Of a DNA stretch of 64,000 nt, positions 1-9,865 are shown in pieces. A model generated the notes under the pieces. The model was given only the letters and a program-made list of their open reading frames with translations. It was not told the DNA's origin and did not search any database. A program made the translations under genes and the position numbers. Each line of letters starts with the position of its first letter. The stretch's first letter is position 1. Source of the stretch: Massospora cicadina (Eukaryota; Entomophthoromycota; Entomophthoromycetes; Entomophthorales; Entomophthoraceae); the NCBI GenBank assembly GCA_022478985.1, contig JAKSZP010012190.1, forward strand, positions 1-64,000, in the 5' to 3' direction.

Positions 1-367
1 GGTGATTTACTGGCCTTTTTGGCTTTAAATAAAGACCATTATGGGTATTTTCTACTGACTGCTACCCTTTTCTCCCTGTTGAATGGTTGACTGGATCTAA
101 ATTGTCGCTTATTATAAACCAAAGATATCCTAAGTATATCTGAACTTGAATTTGTGGCCTAACGATTTCACTTAATTATATTCATTTATGATGACATGGG
201 CTTGAGGGCTTTGTTGGTTAGGTCAAACTTAAATTTAAGTTTTGATTTAATGACTCAGGCATGTGGGCTTTGTTGGTCTATGTCAAAATTAGTTTTTAAT
301 GTCGGTCAAATTTTGATCAAATTAATTACTATTTAGTGATATGAATCGCCTTGGTATGTGCTGCTGA
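1..367. other. AT-rich flank, no gene resolved
   Basis: No convincing gene is visible. Positions 1-90 read open as a short hydrophobic stretch in frame 1 that ends at a TGA and could be an exon fragment cut by the window edge. Around 190-310 two imperfect copies of a roughly 60-bp segment follow each other; both contain GGGCTTTGTTGGT. Nothing here resembles the retroelements that follow. Confidence 0.4.
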
Positions 368-550
368 TTAGATGTGAAAGTGAATTGGTTCAGCTATTTT
401 GAATACATGACGAAACGCCATCTCAAGGATGATGATGATGTCTACACTGACTTTGAGGCTGAGCATGACGCCTTGAGTCGAAGTATTGTAGAAGTTCTTT
501 TAAACTTTTTATGTGGCCAAATGCCACTGAAAGTAAGACGTCATGGGTAA
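368..550 (+). other. possible terminal exon of a host gene
   Basis: An open frame of about 60 codons runs to TAA at 548-550. It reads as a balanced, soluble-looking peptide with an acidic DDDD run, then a Tyr-, Phe- and Glu-rich stretch and a basic end. The ATG at 407 would give 47 residues. The segment holds several CpG dinucleotides, unlike the surrounding transposon DNA, and AATAAA follows at about 599. An acceptor-like TTAG sits just upstream at 368-371. These features fit the last exon of a gene that begins before the window, but no family is recognised and chance is not excluded. Confidence 0.2.
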
Positions 551-799
551 GATGTGGTTAACATTGAACCCTTATAAATAACCCTTAAGTTGACACTAAT
601 AAAATAGATTCAACTACTGGATTAAGTTTATAATTTAGCTTGTAAACTTTTTTGCGTTTAGTATTTTACTTTGTACTAGTTGGTATTTACATGGGATCAG
701 TAAGATCAGAGCGGCGTGCCATCGTCCAAGTAAACTACAGGATATACAATATAAGTGCTACCAAAAAGTTATATTTTATTCCAAATCACCATCCTGTCT

Positions 800-1498
800 A
801 TTGTCCTCACACAATAGACGCACAACACTGCATTGCACACCTGACGAAGAACCAGCCATCATAACAAAGCCCAAAATTCAACACTCCCCTTTAGGGAAAT
901 TCAGCACCACTATTCTGGTGGATACTGGTGCCACGGAAAACTTATGGACCAGAGCCTAGCTGACTACCTTGGGCTGAGTTACTTGCCAGGTGGTATGGTT
1001 AGGGGAGGGGCGTCCCAAGGTATTTCCACTCTGAAGGTCATCTGGACATTGGAATATCAGGTAGGCAAGTACCACTTATCCAATCACTTCCAAGATATCA
1101 AAAACCTCTTATACCCTATCATTTTGGGTGTGGAGTGGTGGCGGAAGTTTGACGTTAAAACCAACTTGAAAGAGAATACCCTTCTCCTAACAATAGATAA
1201 TGGTCGCATATTAGTTGTTCCTTTGTCTGAGGCTGACTCTCAGGGCGACTTGCCCCATTGGCCCCACTTTCACACCCTTAGCCTTGCCTCTATGCTGAAG
1301 CCCGCCGTAGTGGTTCCCCTACCCCTTTGTTTGGAGGGTTTGGAATCTTCCTTTGATGCAGCTTCAGCTGACGCACTAACTGATCATTCTGAATATGACT
1401 GTGACTTCAAACTCACTGTGTATCTTGTGCGTATTTCTTCTCCCATTTACCCCTTGACCATCTGGGAGGAAGAGTCGTTAGATGTGTGGGTGAAGTAG
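800..1498 (+). pseudogene. element A: aspartic protease remnant and start of RT
   Basis: The retropepsin active site Asp-Thr-Gly-Ala is encoded at 921-932. A frame change at about 942 follows, after which the frame opening at 944 carries the rest of the protease, including the second motif ILGVEWW at about 1120-1142. The end of this frame resembles the N-terminal lead-in to Ty3/gypsy reverse transcriptase (a YPL motif followed by an acidic stretch) and stops at 1496-1498. In the family the protease cuts the Gag-Pol polyprotein; here it cannot be made intact. Confidence 0.75.
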
Positions 1499-1569
1499 CA
1501 AATAGTCAAAGGCGCAATTTTTCAGCGTACCTCCCCTGTATGCTCCCCACTTCCTCTTTGTTGAGAAGG

Positions 1570-2700
1570 CTTAAGGTACTCTACTCCTGTGCATAGACTA
1601 TGGGAACCTCAACAATGTCACTGTACCTAATCTACATCACATCCCTTTGGATTCTCAGATTGCGCGCTATGTGGAGAAGGCTAAGGTCTTTTCCAAGCTG
1701 GATTGCCTCAATGCGTTTAATCAGATTCGGATTAAGCAGGGACAAGAGTGGTTAACTACATTCTGTACCAGGAAAATATTTTCCAGTTTTGGGTCATGCT
1801 CTTTGGGCTTAAGAATGCCCCTGCTATCTTTCAACGCCGCATTGATGCAGCGTTGGGGGACTTGTTAGGGGTATGCGCGGCTGACTACATGGATGATATC
1901 CTGGTGTTTTCCCCAGATCATGAGTCCCATGCAGTACACCTTCAGCAAGTGGTGGAGAGGTTAAAGGCAGCTAGCCTTACGCTGAAGACAAGCAAGTGTG
2001 AGTTTTCAAGTCCTAGGTCACTTTTCTGGGCAACGTCATGTTTGACCAAGGACACATGATAACTCTAGACTAGGAGAAGGCTATTCGTGAGTGGCCCACC
2101 CCCACCTCAGTCAAGGAATTGAGGAGCTTTTTGGGGACGTGTACGTTCCTCAAGAAGTTCACACCCAATCTTTCCAAGGTGGCAGCACCCTTATATAAGG
2201 CTAGCGGTGCAAAGGTACTTCAGTGGTCCCCCGATTTGGAGGATGCTTTCCAAGAAGAGAAGTGCACCCTGGTGTCCACGTCTGTCCTTAGCCATGTCAA
2301 CCCTTCAAAAGAGTTCATTGTGTCTACTGATGCCTCCAACTTTGCCATAGTGGCCGCCTTGTTACAAGTAGGCGAAGATGGGATAGAGCATCCAGTGGGA
2401 TATTTTTCTAGGAAAATGTCTTTTCCTGAGTTGAATTAGCCCATTTATGACAAGAAGTTACTAGCAGTGGTGGAGGCGCTGACTTATTAACGTCACCACT
2501 TGCATGGCTCCTCCCAACCTTTCCGGGTACATACAGATCACTGTGCCTTGCTGTACTACTGCGCCCCTCATGTCCTAACCCACGGCAGATCCGTTGGCAT
2601 GAGACCCTTGCCCAATTTGCATTCATGTATGAGTTCACCAAGGGCGAGGATAATGGTTTGGCGGATGCTTTGAGCCGCAACCCTGCTTTAGCTCCTGATT
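1570..2700 (+). pseudogene. element A: reverse transcriptase and RNase H remnant
   Basis: Reverse transcriptase motifs appear across two frames. LDCLNAFNQIRI lies at about 1697-1735, FGLKNAPAIF at about 1801-1832, and the catalytic Tyr-Met-Asp-Asp is intact at 1886-1897. A frame change separates the first motif from the others near 1775. The RNase H domain follows with STDASN (catalytic Asp codon at 2329-2331), EHPVGYFSRK, and HTDH at about 2530. Stops at about 2071, 2437 and 2488 break the frame. The enzyme would copy element RNA into DNA and degrade the template; this copy cannot. Confidence 0.85.
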
Positions 2701-3915
2701 CCAAGGAGGTCGAAGTTCATAACACACAGTTGATGATTTCGCCAAATAAAATTGTGTCCCAACTTCCCTCTCCCCCAGTTAATGGACCAGCGCTTGCACC
2801 TCTGGAAAATGCGGAAGAATATGGTATGTTCAGAAAGATGGTCCTTTCTCAGCCACTATCAGCTGAATATACTATGATCCTTGCTAAGAGTGCTTTGAAT
2901 CAAGAGGACCTATACAGGGGTTATCACGAAAAGGATGAGATGGTGTGGTTTCAGGGGCGCCTATGGGTTCCTTCTGGACCACTGAGCCTGGAAATCACTT
3001 TGGGTTATCATGATAGACTCACCGTTGGTCATCCTGGTAAAGCAAAGACCTTGTAGTTAATATGGCGCACCTACAATTGGAAGGGCTTGCCTGCTCAGGT
3101 GGGGCGGTATTGTAAAGAGTGCCTGATCTGCAATCAGATGAATCTCAATTGACAACCTTTAGCAGGGTTGTTGGTACCAGTCCAAAAGGTTGAAGGGCCC
3201 TGTACTTCCTTATTGGTGGATTTCATTGTGGAGTTACCTGCCTCGGATGGTTATGATGCCATCATGGTGGTGGACCGTTTTATGAAATTCGCCCACTTTA
3301 TTCCTTTCAGAACGACAATAACCACAGCTGAGATGGATAGGCTTTTCGTCACTCATGTGTTTGCGCTCTATGGGGTTTTTCAAGAGATTATCAGTGACCA
3401 GGGACCCCAGTTTACCTCCATCTTTTGGGAAGAGTTGTGTAAGACTCTTCAGATTCGCCCTTGACGTTCAACTGCCTATCATCCCCAATCAGATGGGCAG
3501 ACTGAACGAGTGAACCAGTGGTTGGAACAGTCTCTGCAGTGTTATACCGCCACAGATCATTCAGATTGGGTTTCTCACCTTCCTATGGCCCAATTTAGTT
3601 ACAACAACACTTTTCATCCTTCTATCAGTTGTTCCCCATTTTTCGCCAACCAAGGGTTTAACCCCACTTTGAACATGGAGCCTAGCTGTGATTCTAAGGT
3701 TGAAGCATAGTGGACTTTGCCAAAACTATCAAGAAGGTCCACCAGGGGTTTCCGCAAGTTTGGAGGCAACAATGCAAGTTTATAAGGAGAACGCTGATGG
3801 TAAGCGCTTAATGGGTTCAGCGTATAAGGAAGGGGATCTCATGATGCTGGATGCTCATAACATCCCTATCAAGCAGCCATGCAAGAAGCTGGGACCAAAG
3901 AGGATTGTCCCTTAA
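2625..3915 (+). pseudogene. element A: integrase remnant
   Basis: The open frame 2625-3056 holds the end of RNase H (LADALSRNP) and the first half of the integrase zinc domain, with histidines in GYHDRLTVGHPG. The zinc cysteines follow at about 3112-3138 (CKECLICNQ) after a stop. The DDE core is readable: Asp at 3219-3221, Asp near 3395 (SDQGPQF) and Glu at 3504-3506 (QTERVN). The in-frame TGA at 3462-3464 stands where relatives usually have a coding residue and could come from CGA by C-to-T change. All catalytic residues survive but the frame is broken. Confidence 0.85.
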
Positions 3916-4326
3916 CGCATTGTTAGAAAGGTGGGCCATGCCTCATACCAGCTAGATAACCCCTCTTCATTTCAGATCTTCTCTGTCTTCCATGAGAGCA
4001 AATTGACATTGCTTGAGGGCCCCCCTCCAGAGACACCTGAGGCCTATCTCGTGGATGGGGCGCCAGAGTGAGAAGTGGAGGAAATAATAGCCTCCCGCAG
4101 TGTTAAAAGAAAACTTGAGTACCTAGTATCTTGGAAGGATTTTGATGCTGCAGAGAACAGTTGGGTCCCAGCGCGCGACTGTGTGCATGCCCAAGATCTG
4201 ATTGAAGCCTTCCATAAGCATTTCCCCCAGGCCGCAGGCTCTCAACCCAAACCGTCTGTTGCTGCAATAAAGTTTGCCCCTGCCCACAAGAACTTTTCTT
4301 TAGCGCAAGCCCCTGGAGGGGGTTGA
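3916..4326 (+). pseudogene. element A: integrase C-terminus with chromodomain
   Basis: After a stop at 3913-3915 the same region reads through a GPKRIV / FHESKL segment typical of the integrase C-terminal domain. A chromodomain then spans about 4072-4236: EVEEIIASR at the start, YLVSWKDF in the middle, ENSWVPARD, and a closing helix LIEAFHKHFP. Chromodomains on Ty3/gypsy integrases guide insertion toward modified chromatin. A stop at about 4069-4071 precedes the domain. The frame ends at 4324-4326, just before the polypurine tract. Confidence 0.8.
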
Positions 4327-4333
4327 GCCCACT

Positions 4334-4348
4334 GGGAGGAGAGGGTAA
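4334..4348 (+). other. element A polypurine tract
   Basis: GGGAGGAGAGGGTAA lies directly before the TGTCATGG start of the 3' LTR. Element C' has an equivalent tract (AAAAGGAAAGGATAA) in the same position. This is the expected primer site for plus-strand DNA synthesis. Confidence 0.75.
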
Positions 4349-5202
4349 TGTCATGGTTAAATGACATGATAGTGGGGACCAATTCTAAGGATAAGGATAG
4401 GTGACAGGAGGCCCAGAAGGTGAAGCTTCAGGCCCTCCCTGACCTCAGGCACACAGTAGACCAACGCTGGGTACTGGCCAAATATGCCCAGGTTGGTAAT
4501 AGTGAGGTGCTTAATGCCCAGCCCCTTGCGTTGGCCCAGGCGTTAAAATGGACAAGACATTTGATTAATGCAAATGGTTTGATTTAGTTTCTTGAGGAAT
4601 GGAGTTTCAAAACCTGTTCCATTTATGAAATTATGCATTTGGGTAGAGTACAACTTCAATAGATTACTTGAGTGAAGTCAGTTTCAGCATATTCTACCAA
4701 TTTGGATGAAAGCATTTGCCTATTGGTGAATTGGTGCTTGGGACCACTTCAGCAGACCCCAAATTACCCCGACGCTGTTTACATTTGATTTTTGTGACCA
4801 ACATTCCTTGTTAATTGACTTTGCATAATAAACTTTTTCCCATTTTCCTGTTATTTATTTATGTTAACCAGGACGATCCTGTAAACAGACCTCTTCAAGG
4901 AGGTCTCATGCTATATTAACCATTCCGTTTTATATATGATTAGGCTATTCCCTCATGCACCGTTGGGTCGCCCAGGTTCCCTCCAACCTGGGATTTTTAC
5001 CCCTTCTTCCCTAGTGCACCATGTTGTTTATGGTTGGGTTTTTATTAATATGATCACACTTCTTTAATTAAGTTATTATTGCTCCAGCACCCTCTGCTGG
5101 TCTCTAGTACCTTTTGTAATAACGGCTAGTTCCCTGGCGTTGGGTCTGTGCACCAAGCACTACCACATTGGGAACAGGAGAGTTATAGACACTCTCCTTA
5201 CA
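4349..5202 (+). repeat. element A 3' LTR (854 bp)
   Basis: It starts TGTCATGG right after the purine tract and ends CTCCTTACA. The boundaries come from alignment with the inverted solo LTR at 5373-6259, which starts TGTCATG and ends CTCCTGACA on the minus strand. Shared blocks include GAAGGTGAAGCTTCAG near 4418, CCCAGGTTGGT near 4488, GGAGGTCTCATGC near 4900 and GAGTTATAGACACTCTCC near 5180. No partner LTR lies upstream in the window. Confidence 0.8.
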
Positions 5203-5372
5203 TAGAGGGGTGTCCCACATCCAGGGTAATCTGGAGGAAAGTTTTCCATATGTTACAGATTCCTACACCTAGTACATTCTATCCCACCCATGATCAATTT
5301 GTCATTGAGTGCTCTCCCTAATTCACCCCACTGCTCAGAGCCCTGATAGCAGCCACAGCATTATGGCCTATC
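5203..5372. other. 170-bp spacer between inverted LTRs
   Basis: This is unique-looking sequence between two oppositely oriented LTRs. No coding signal is visible. It should contain the DNA flanking element A, into which the second LTR inserted. Confidence 0.5.
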
Positions 5373-6259
5373 TGTCAGGAGAGTGTCTATAACTCTCCAG
5401 TTTCCAGTGTGGTAGTGCATGGTGCACAGGCCCAACTCAAGAAACTAGTCATCAGTATTAAAGGAAGAATAGCCTCACAGAGAGTGCTTGAGCAAAATAA
5501 TATAGGGTGAGGGTGGTTAATATGGTAAATATTAATAGATATTGAACAATCAGCAAGACTTGGGTAGGCCAATGGGGTGTCCATATTCAAGCTTTGATCA
5601 GAGCTAGAGTGCACGGTTGCATCAGTCTGGAGGGAACCAGGGTGGCCCAGCAGCACCCCTGATACAGTTGTATTTTAGTGCAAATAAATCAGCTAATGTT
5701 GCATGAGACCTCCTCAGAGGTCCACACACAGGCTCACCTAAGTTAATATTAATAAAATGTAACTAACGAGGGTTTATATTAAGAAGGAAGATGACTAATG
5801 AGAAAGGTTGGTCTTAAGCAAATATATTTAAGCTAATTTGGTAGAATAATCAATTGGTGAAAGTGGTACTAAGTCCTGGTGCACCAGTAAGCACATGCTT
5901 CCATCTGACAGGGTGATGTACTTTGAAATTGACCAAACTCAAGTGATTGATTGAAGTTGAGACTAACCCAAGTTAGAAATATCATAGATTGAATAGGTTT
6001 TAAATACCACTCACCAAGTAACTGAATTGAGCTGCCATTATTTAAATGGTAGCAATCTGTTTTAATGCTATTGCTGTTATACATAGCTGGGCAACTCACA
6101 CTTCCTCTGAACCAACCTGGGTATACCTGGCCTGTGCCCAACATTGGTCCAAGGTGTGCCTTAAGTCAGGAAGGTTCTGAAGCTTAACCTTCTTGGACTC
6201 TTAGCACCCAGCCTTGTACTGGAAATTGACCTCTTTAATAAAGTCATGTGAACATGACA
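5373..6259 (-). repeat. solo LTR of the element A family, with TSD CTATC
   Basis: Read on the minus strand it begins TGTCATG at 6259 and ends CCTGACA at 5373. It matches the element A LTR along its whole length with many substitutions and small gaps. It is flanked by an exact 5-bp duplication, CTATC, at 5368-5372 and 6260-6264. No internal retroelement sequence accompanies it, so it is a solo LTR left by LTR-LTR recombination. Together with 4349-5202 it forms a 1.9-kb imperfect palindrome. Confidence 0.85.
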
Positions 6260-6264
6260 CTATC

Positions 6265-6660
6265 CATGCTATCATTTTGGAAGCTATCAACAAGGCTTCC
6301 CCCACCAAGGCTAAAGCACTGGAATGCTTCCATAGTCATCTAACAGCTTTCAAAATTAGTTCTTTGGATCCATACCTCATAAATAGTACCCCCAGATCTA
6401 GTTATAGAGATACATGGTTTCTAAAAATTGATGCTTTTTCCCATATCAGCAAATTTAGAACAACACTCCAAGACCATTCAGCCTTGCCCCCTTGTCCTAT
6501 ACCCCTTATCCCTGATGACAGGGATAGAGTTGGTTAGACTATTATCCTGGGGACACAAGGCTTCTATGCAGGTTCTCTCTCTTTTTACTTATTTTACTTT
6601 TTTTCTTATTGGTAGTATTAGTCCCATGGTCTCTCTACTTCAAATGAATGATTAATTGAT
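6265..6660. other. no supported gene
   Basis: An open frame of 107 codons starts inside the solo LTR at 6214 and runs to 6537. It crosses the LTR boundary and its product resembles nothing I know, so it is taken as chance. Nothing else is seen. Confidence 0.4.
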
Positions 6661-6663
6661 AGG

Positions 6664-7262
6664 CTTAAATTTTATTTGGCTGAGTGATCTTTGATTTGAT
6701 GTTCATTGATTTTAGCTGAGTGGTTGGTGATTTTTCATTTGCTTGATAGATTCTAAGTTTTGGCTAAGTGATTGGTGGGTTTTTATTAATTTGACAGCTT
6801 GCTTTGTTCTGGCTGAGGGATTGATGGTTTTTGGTGATTTGATAGGTTTAATTTGTTTTGGCCAAGTAGTTAGTAGTTTTTGTATGTTTTGATAGAAATA
6901 ATTTGGTTTGGCCAAGTAGTTGGTAATTTAGTTGATTTGATAGGTTCAAAGGCTTTATCAAGCAATTTGTGATTAGTTGTTTTGATATGTTCAAATGGTT
7001 CTAGCTAAGAGGTTGGTGAAATTTGGTTGATTATTAAGCTCAGTTTGGCTTTACCAAGCAGAAGTTTATTTATTGGATTTGATAGATTCAATTGATTTTA
7101 GTAAGAGGTTTGTAATTTGGTTGATTTAGTATATTCAATTGGTTTTGTTAAGTGATTGGTGGTTTTTAGTTGCTTTGATAGGTTCAGTTTAGTTTAGTTG
7201 AATGGTTGTTTTTTGGTTAAGTTGATAGGTTCAATGGTTTTGGCTAAGAAGCTCGAGGTTTA
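6664..7262 (+). repeat. 48-bp degenerate satellite array, about 12 units
   Basis: A unit containing TTTTGGCTAAGTGGTTGGTGA and then TTGATTTGATAGGTTCA recurs. The GGCTAAGTG-type core occurs at about 6678, 6714, 6762, 6811, 6860, 6911, 6956, 7003, 7051, 7099, 7146, 7195 and 7243, giving a period close to 48 bp. Units are quite diverged from one another, so the array is old. The same family appears inverted at 13400-13850 and 55590-55720 and as short pieces near 7790, 58830 and 59590. Confidence 0.85.
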
Positions 7263-8671
7263 ATTAATACTAAAATATAAAATTTAAAATAATAAAACGG
7301 AATCATCTGGTAATTTATAAACACCATAGTGAAGCATGAATATCTGGATGCTAGTCAAAATCTACAAGGTGAAAACTTCGTAAGTTCTATTTTTACTTGA
7401 TTTAAAACATTTTTCTCCACTCGCTGTGGTGTCTGTCTGGGTGGAATCTTGCGATTGATTTTTACTACCTTCAAGACTAGATAGAGCTTTGGTATTTGGC
7501 ACACTTATGTATCTCCGGTGACACTACAATATTCCATTAAAAAATATTTAAAAATATTTTTAAAACGTTGTTTGATTATAAGCTTGTCTTTAACTCATAA
7601 TCTTATTAGTGTTGGAATCTTGCATCCTTCATTTAACACACTTTCTGACATAACCTATTGATAAAAATTTGCATAGGTACTAATGTAAGATGGCAATATA
7701 ATATCCCACCAATTTTTTTAATCTTTATAGTAAAATAAAAAGTTTATATATGAGAAATGAAAATTTTATATGTTGCTAATGGTGATTGGTATATAGTTAT
7801 GGCTGAGCAGTTTGATATTCGGTTGATTCAATAGTTTAAATTGTTTTACCAAGCCGTTGGTGATCATTTGGCTAATTTGAATAAATTCAGAACATATCTC
7901 GATAATCGAGTTAATTTCATAAAATTTTACTAGATAGTTCGGACAAAAGGGTAATAAAGCATGTTACACTAAAATAAGTCAAATATGTTGATCTTAAAGG
8001 GTTTATTGCACTTAGAACTACATGTTGCAAGTAATATTGATTTGAGTAAAATTCTACTAAAGTAGTTTTTTAGTTCGATTTGGTCTATGGAAAATAGCTT
8101 TTATTTAGTTGTATCGCGGAACTTTTTATTTAAGTGTTATGCTTTTTTCGTTTCATTTTAGTTTATCGATAAAACTTCATTGTTATTTGCTCCTGTGTGG
8201 GCAGGTTTATATAAAGATTAACTCCATTTAAACCTTTTATCATGTTACAAAGGCCCCCAGTGATTAGCTTTTGTTTTACAAATATCTGGACTTAAATTGT
8301 GGTAACTACGTTTCAAAACTCAGTTTGAATTGAACTAAACATTAAATAGTGCAATGTTTTAGCTTTTTATTGAGGTATTTGTTTTGTGCAGGGTTTATAT
8401 ACCCTATTAAATCCTCTTTTTTACAGCACAGTTTTTGTCAAAAAGCTTTTTGGGCTTTTACTAAACTTATCCTTTAAACGCATAGATATAATATAGGGTG
8501 AAATTATGTATCTCAGCTAACAACTATTTTTAGGTTGCCGTGATAGTCCTATAAGGTTTGACAAGTTAATCAAGTCTAAATTAGGTGTCAAACTAGATCT
8601 TTTGGCTTGCTAAAAAGAGGTGCTACTCAAAGATATTCGGGCTTATTTCCTTCAATTTTTTGCGATGAAAA
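7263..8671. other. AT-rich region upstream of the AP endonuclease gene
   Basis: No gene is visible. A fragment of the 48-bp satellite lies at about 7790-7890 (GGCTGAGCAGTTTGATATTC, then ACCAAGCCGTTGGTGAT). The last few hundred bases should hold the promoter of the gene starting at 8672, but no firm core element could be assigned. Confidence 0.5.
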
Positions 8672-9865
8672 ATGAACATATTAGCCAAGAAACCCAAAAC
8701 TAATCAAGATTTGAGCATTTCAGCTAAAGAAAAGTGCAAGGAATTAGAGAATGAAAGTCCAGAACCTTATTCTGGACAGGAACAGCCGATAAAATTAGGG
8801 AAGCGTAACAGGACCAATCTTGACTCAGCCGCCGATACTCAAATCTCAATAAACTTACCGGTGCGACCCACTAATACAAGCATGCCTAATGATTATTCTC
8901 ATCTAGAGACGCCTGAGATGGTCAAGCTATATACCGGGCAAGAAAGAATTGTCAAGCTATGTACTTATAATGTAGCTTCTATCAAATCTGCAGCTAAGAA
9001 GGGGCTTCTTGAATACCTCAAGGCAGAACAAGCAACCCTAGTATGCTTGCAGGAGACAAAATTGCAAGCGCCTGCCGAAGGATTTATTTTTCGCGTAAGG
9101 AGTATCCACATCAATTTTGGTGGTGTTCCACCGCAAAGAAGGGCTATAGTGGTACAGCAGTGTTGAGTAAGCTTGAGCCGATCTCTCATTTCTATGGGTT
9201 TAAAGAGCAGCCTCAATTTGATGAAGAGGGCGAGTCATTACTGTAGAGTTTGCTGATTTTTATCTTGTGACAGCCTACGTGCCAAATGCTGGCGATGGAC
9301 TGGTGCGGCTTGATTATCGTCTTAAATGGGATGCTGTCATGATGGAACACCTTAATTCTCTGGAGAAGTCTGGCAAACCTGTGGTTTACACTGGCGACTT
9401 AAACGTGGCACACCATCCCGTGATCTTTCCCGCCCCAAAGACAACTTGAGGTAAAAATGTTGATCCACTTTTTGTTGACTCTTTAGAACCGCCGGTTTTA
9501 CGATTGAAGAACGCAACAGTTTCAGCGAATTTCTTGCGGGCGGTTGCGACGCAAAATTTCCTCGTATTGACGTTGATCGCCATCTCCATCCCGATGAAGC
9601 TTGTCGATACACTTTTCATTCTTATCGTTCTGGTGCCAGAAGCAAGGGGATTGGGTGGCGCTTAGATTATTTTATTGTCCCTGTTAGCTTTCTTTCTTCT
9701 GTTCTTGCCTCCGATATTCGTTTTACATGTTACGGTGCATCCGATCACTTACCTTCGATTCTTTGGTTCAAGTCGAATTCTCCTCTAGCTATTGTCAATT
9801 CTGAAATTGTTATTCCTAAAACGAGCCAGAGTTCAATCACATCTTTCTTTAAGCTTAAGAAATAA
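8672..9865 (+). CDS. AP endonuclease of the exonuclease III family, one intron, three frame slips
   Basis: This enzyme family cuts DNA 5' to abasic sites in base excision repair and removes 3' blocking groups. Motifs in order: YNVAS (metal-binding Asn), LQETK (catalytic Glu) at 9047-9061, KKGYSGTAVLSK, YVPNAG (active-site Tyr), GDLNVAH (Asp and Asn), GWRLDYF and SDHLP (Asp-His pair). The expected product is about 386 residues. An N-terminal extension of about 90 residues rich in Lys, Glu and Ser precedes the domain. The C-terminus carries QSSITSFF followed by basic residues, a consensus PIP box for binding the sliding clamp PCNA. The frame shifts by one base near 9090, 9228 and 9418, each at or beside a short homopolymer, and an intron lies at 9451-9486. 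Apart from the slips nothing is decayed, so the slips may be sequence errors; an early pseudogene is the alternative. The start at 8672 is the first ATG in frame with the domain. Confidence 0.85.
9451..9486 (+). other. 36-nt intron in the AP endonuclease gene
   Basis: It begins GTAAAA and ends CTTTAG, with a branch-point-like TTGACT 7-12 bases before the end. Removing it joins AG to A and continues the conserved frame into the AGFT motif, which in relatives directly follows the segment before the intron. Without splicing the frame meets TAA at once. Confidence 0.8.

Larger units (their letters stand above)
790..5202 (+). mobile_element. Element A: decayed Ty3/gypsy chromodomain retrotransposon, 5' end missing
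   Basis: Domain order on the plus strand is protease, reverse transcriptase, RNase H, integrase, chromodomain, then a purine tract and a 3' LTR. This is the layout of the chromovirus branch of Ty3/gypsy. No gag and no 5' LTR could be found in the upstream 790 bases, so the copy is 5'-truncated or its 5' part lies outside the window. Numerous frame changes and in-frame stops show that it is dead. The nested element C' (25610-31763) is its closest relative in the window. Confidence 0.85.

Noticed and set aside
4853..5763. Foldback transposon with long inverted repeats
   Set aside because: The inverted repeats are two separate LTRs; the right one has its own exact TSD, so no foldback element is needed.
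6214..6537. 107-codon open frame on the plus strand
   Set aside because: It starts inside the solo LTR and crosses its boundary and TSD. No recognisable motif.
9090..9110. A second intron starting at GTAAGG in the AP endonuclease gene
   Set aside because: The conserved sequence continues immediately in the next frame, so no segment can be removed there; a one-base slip fits better.
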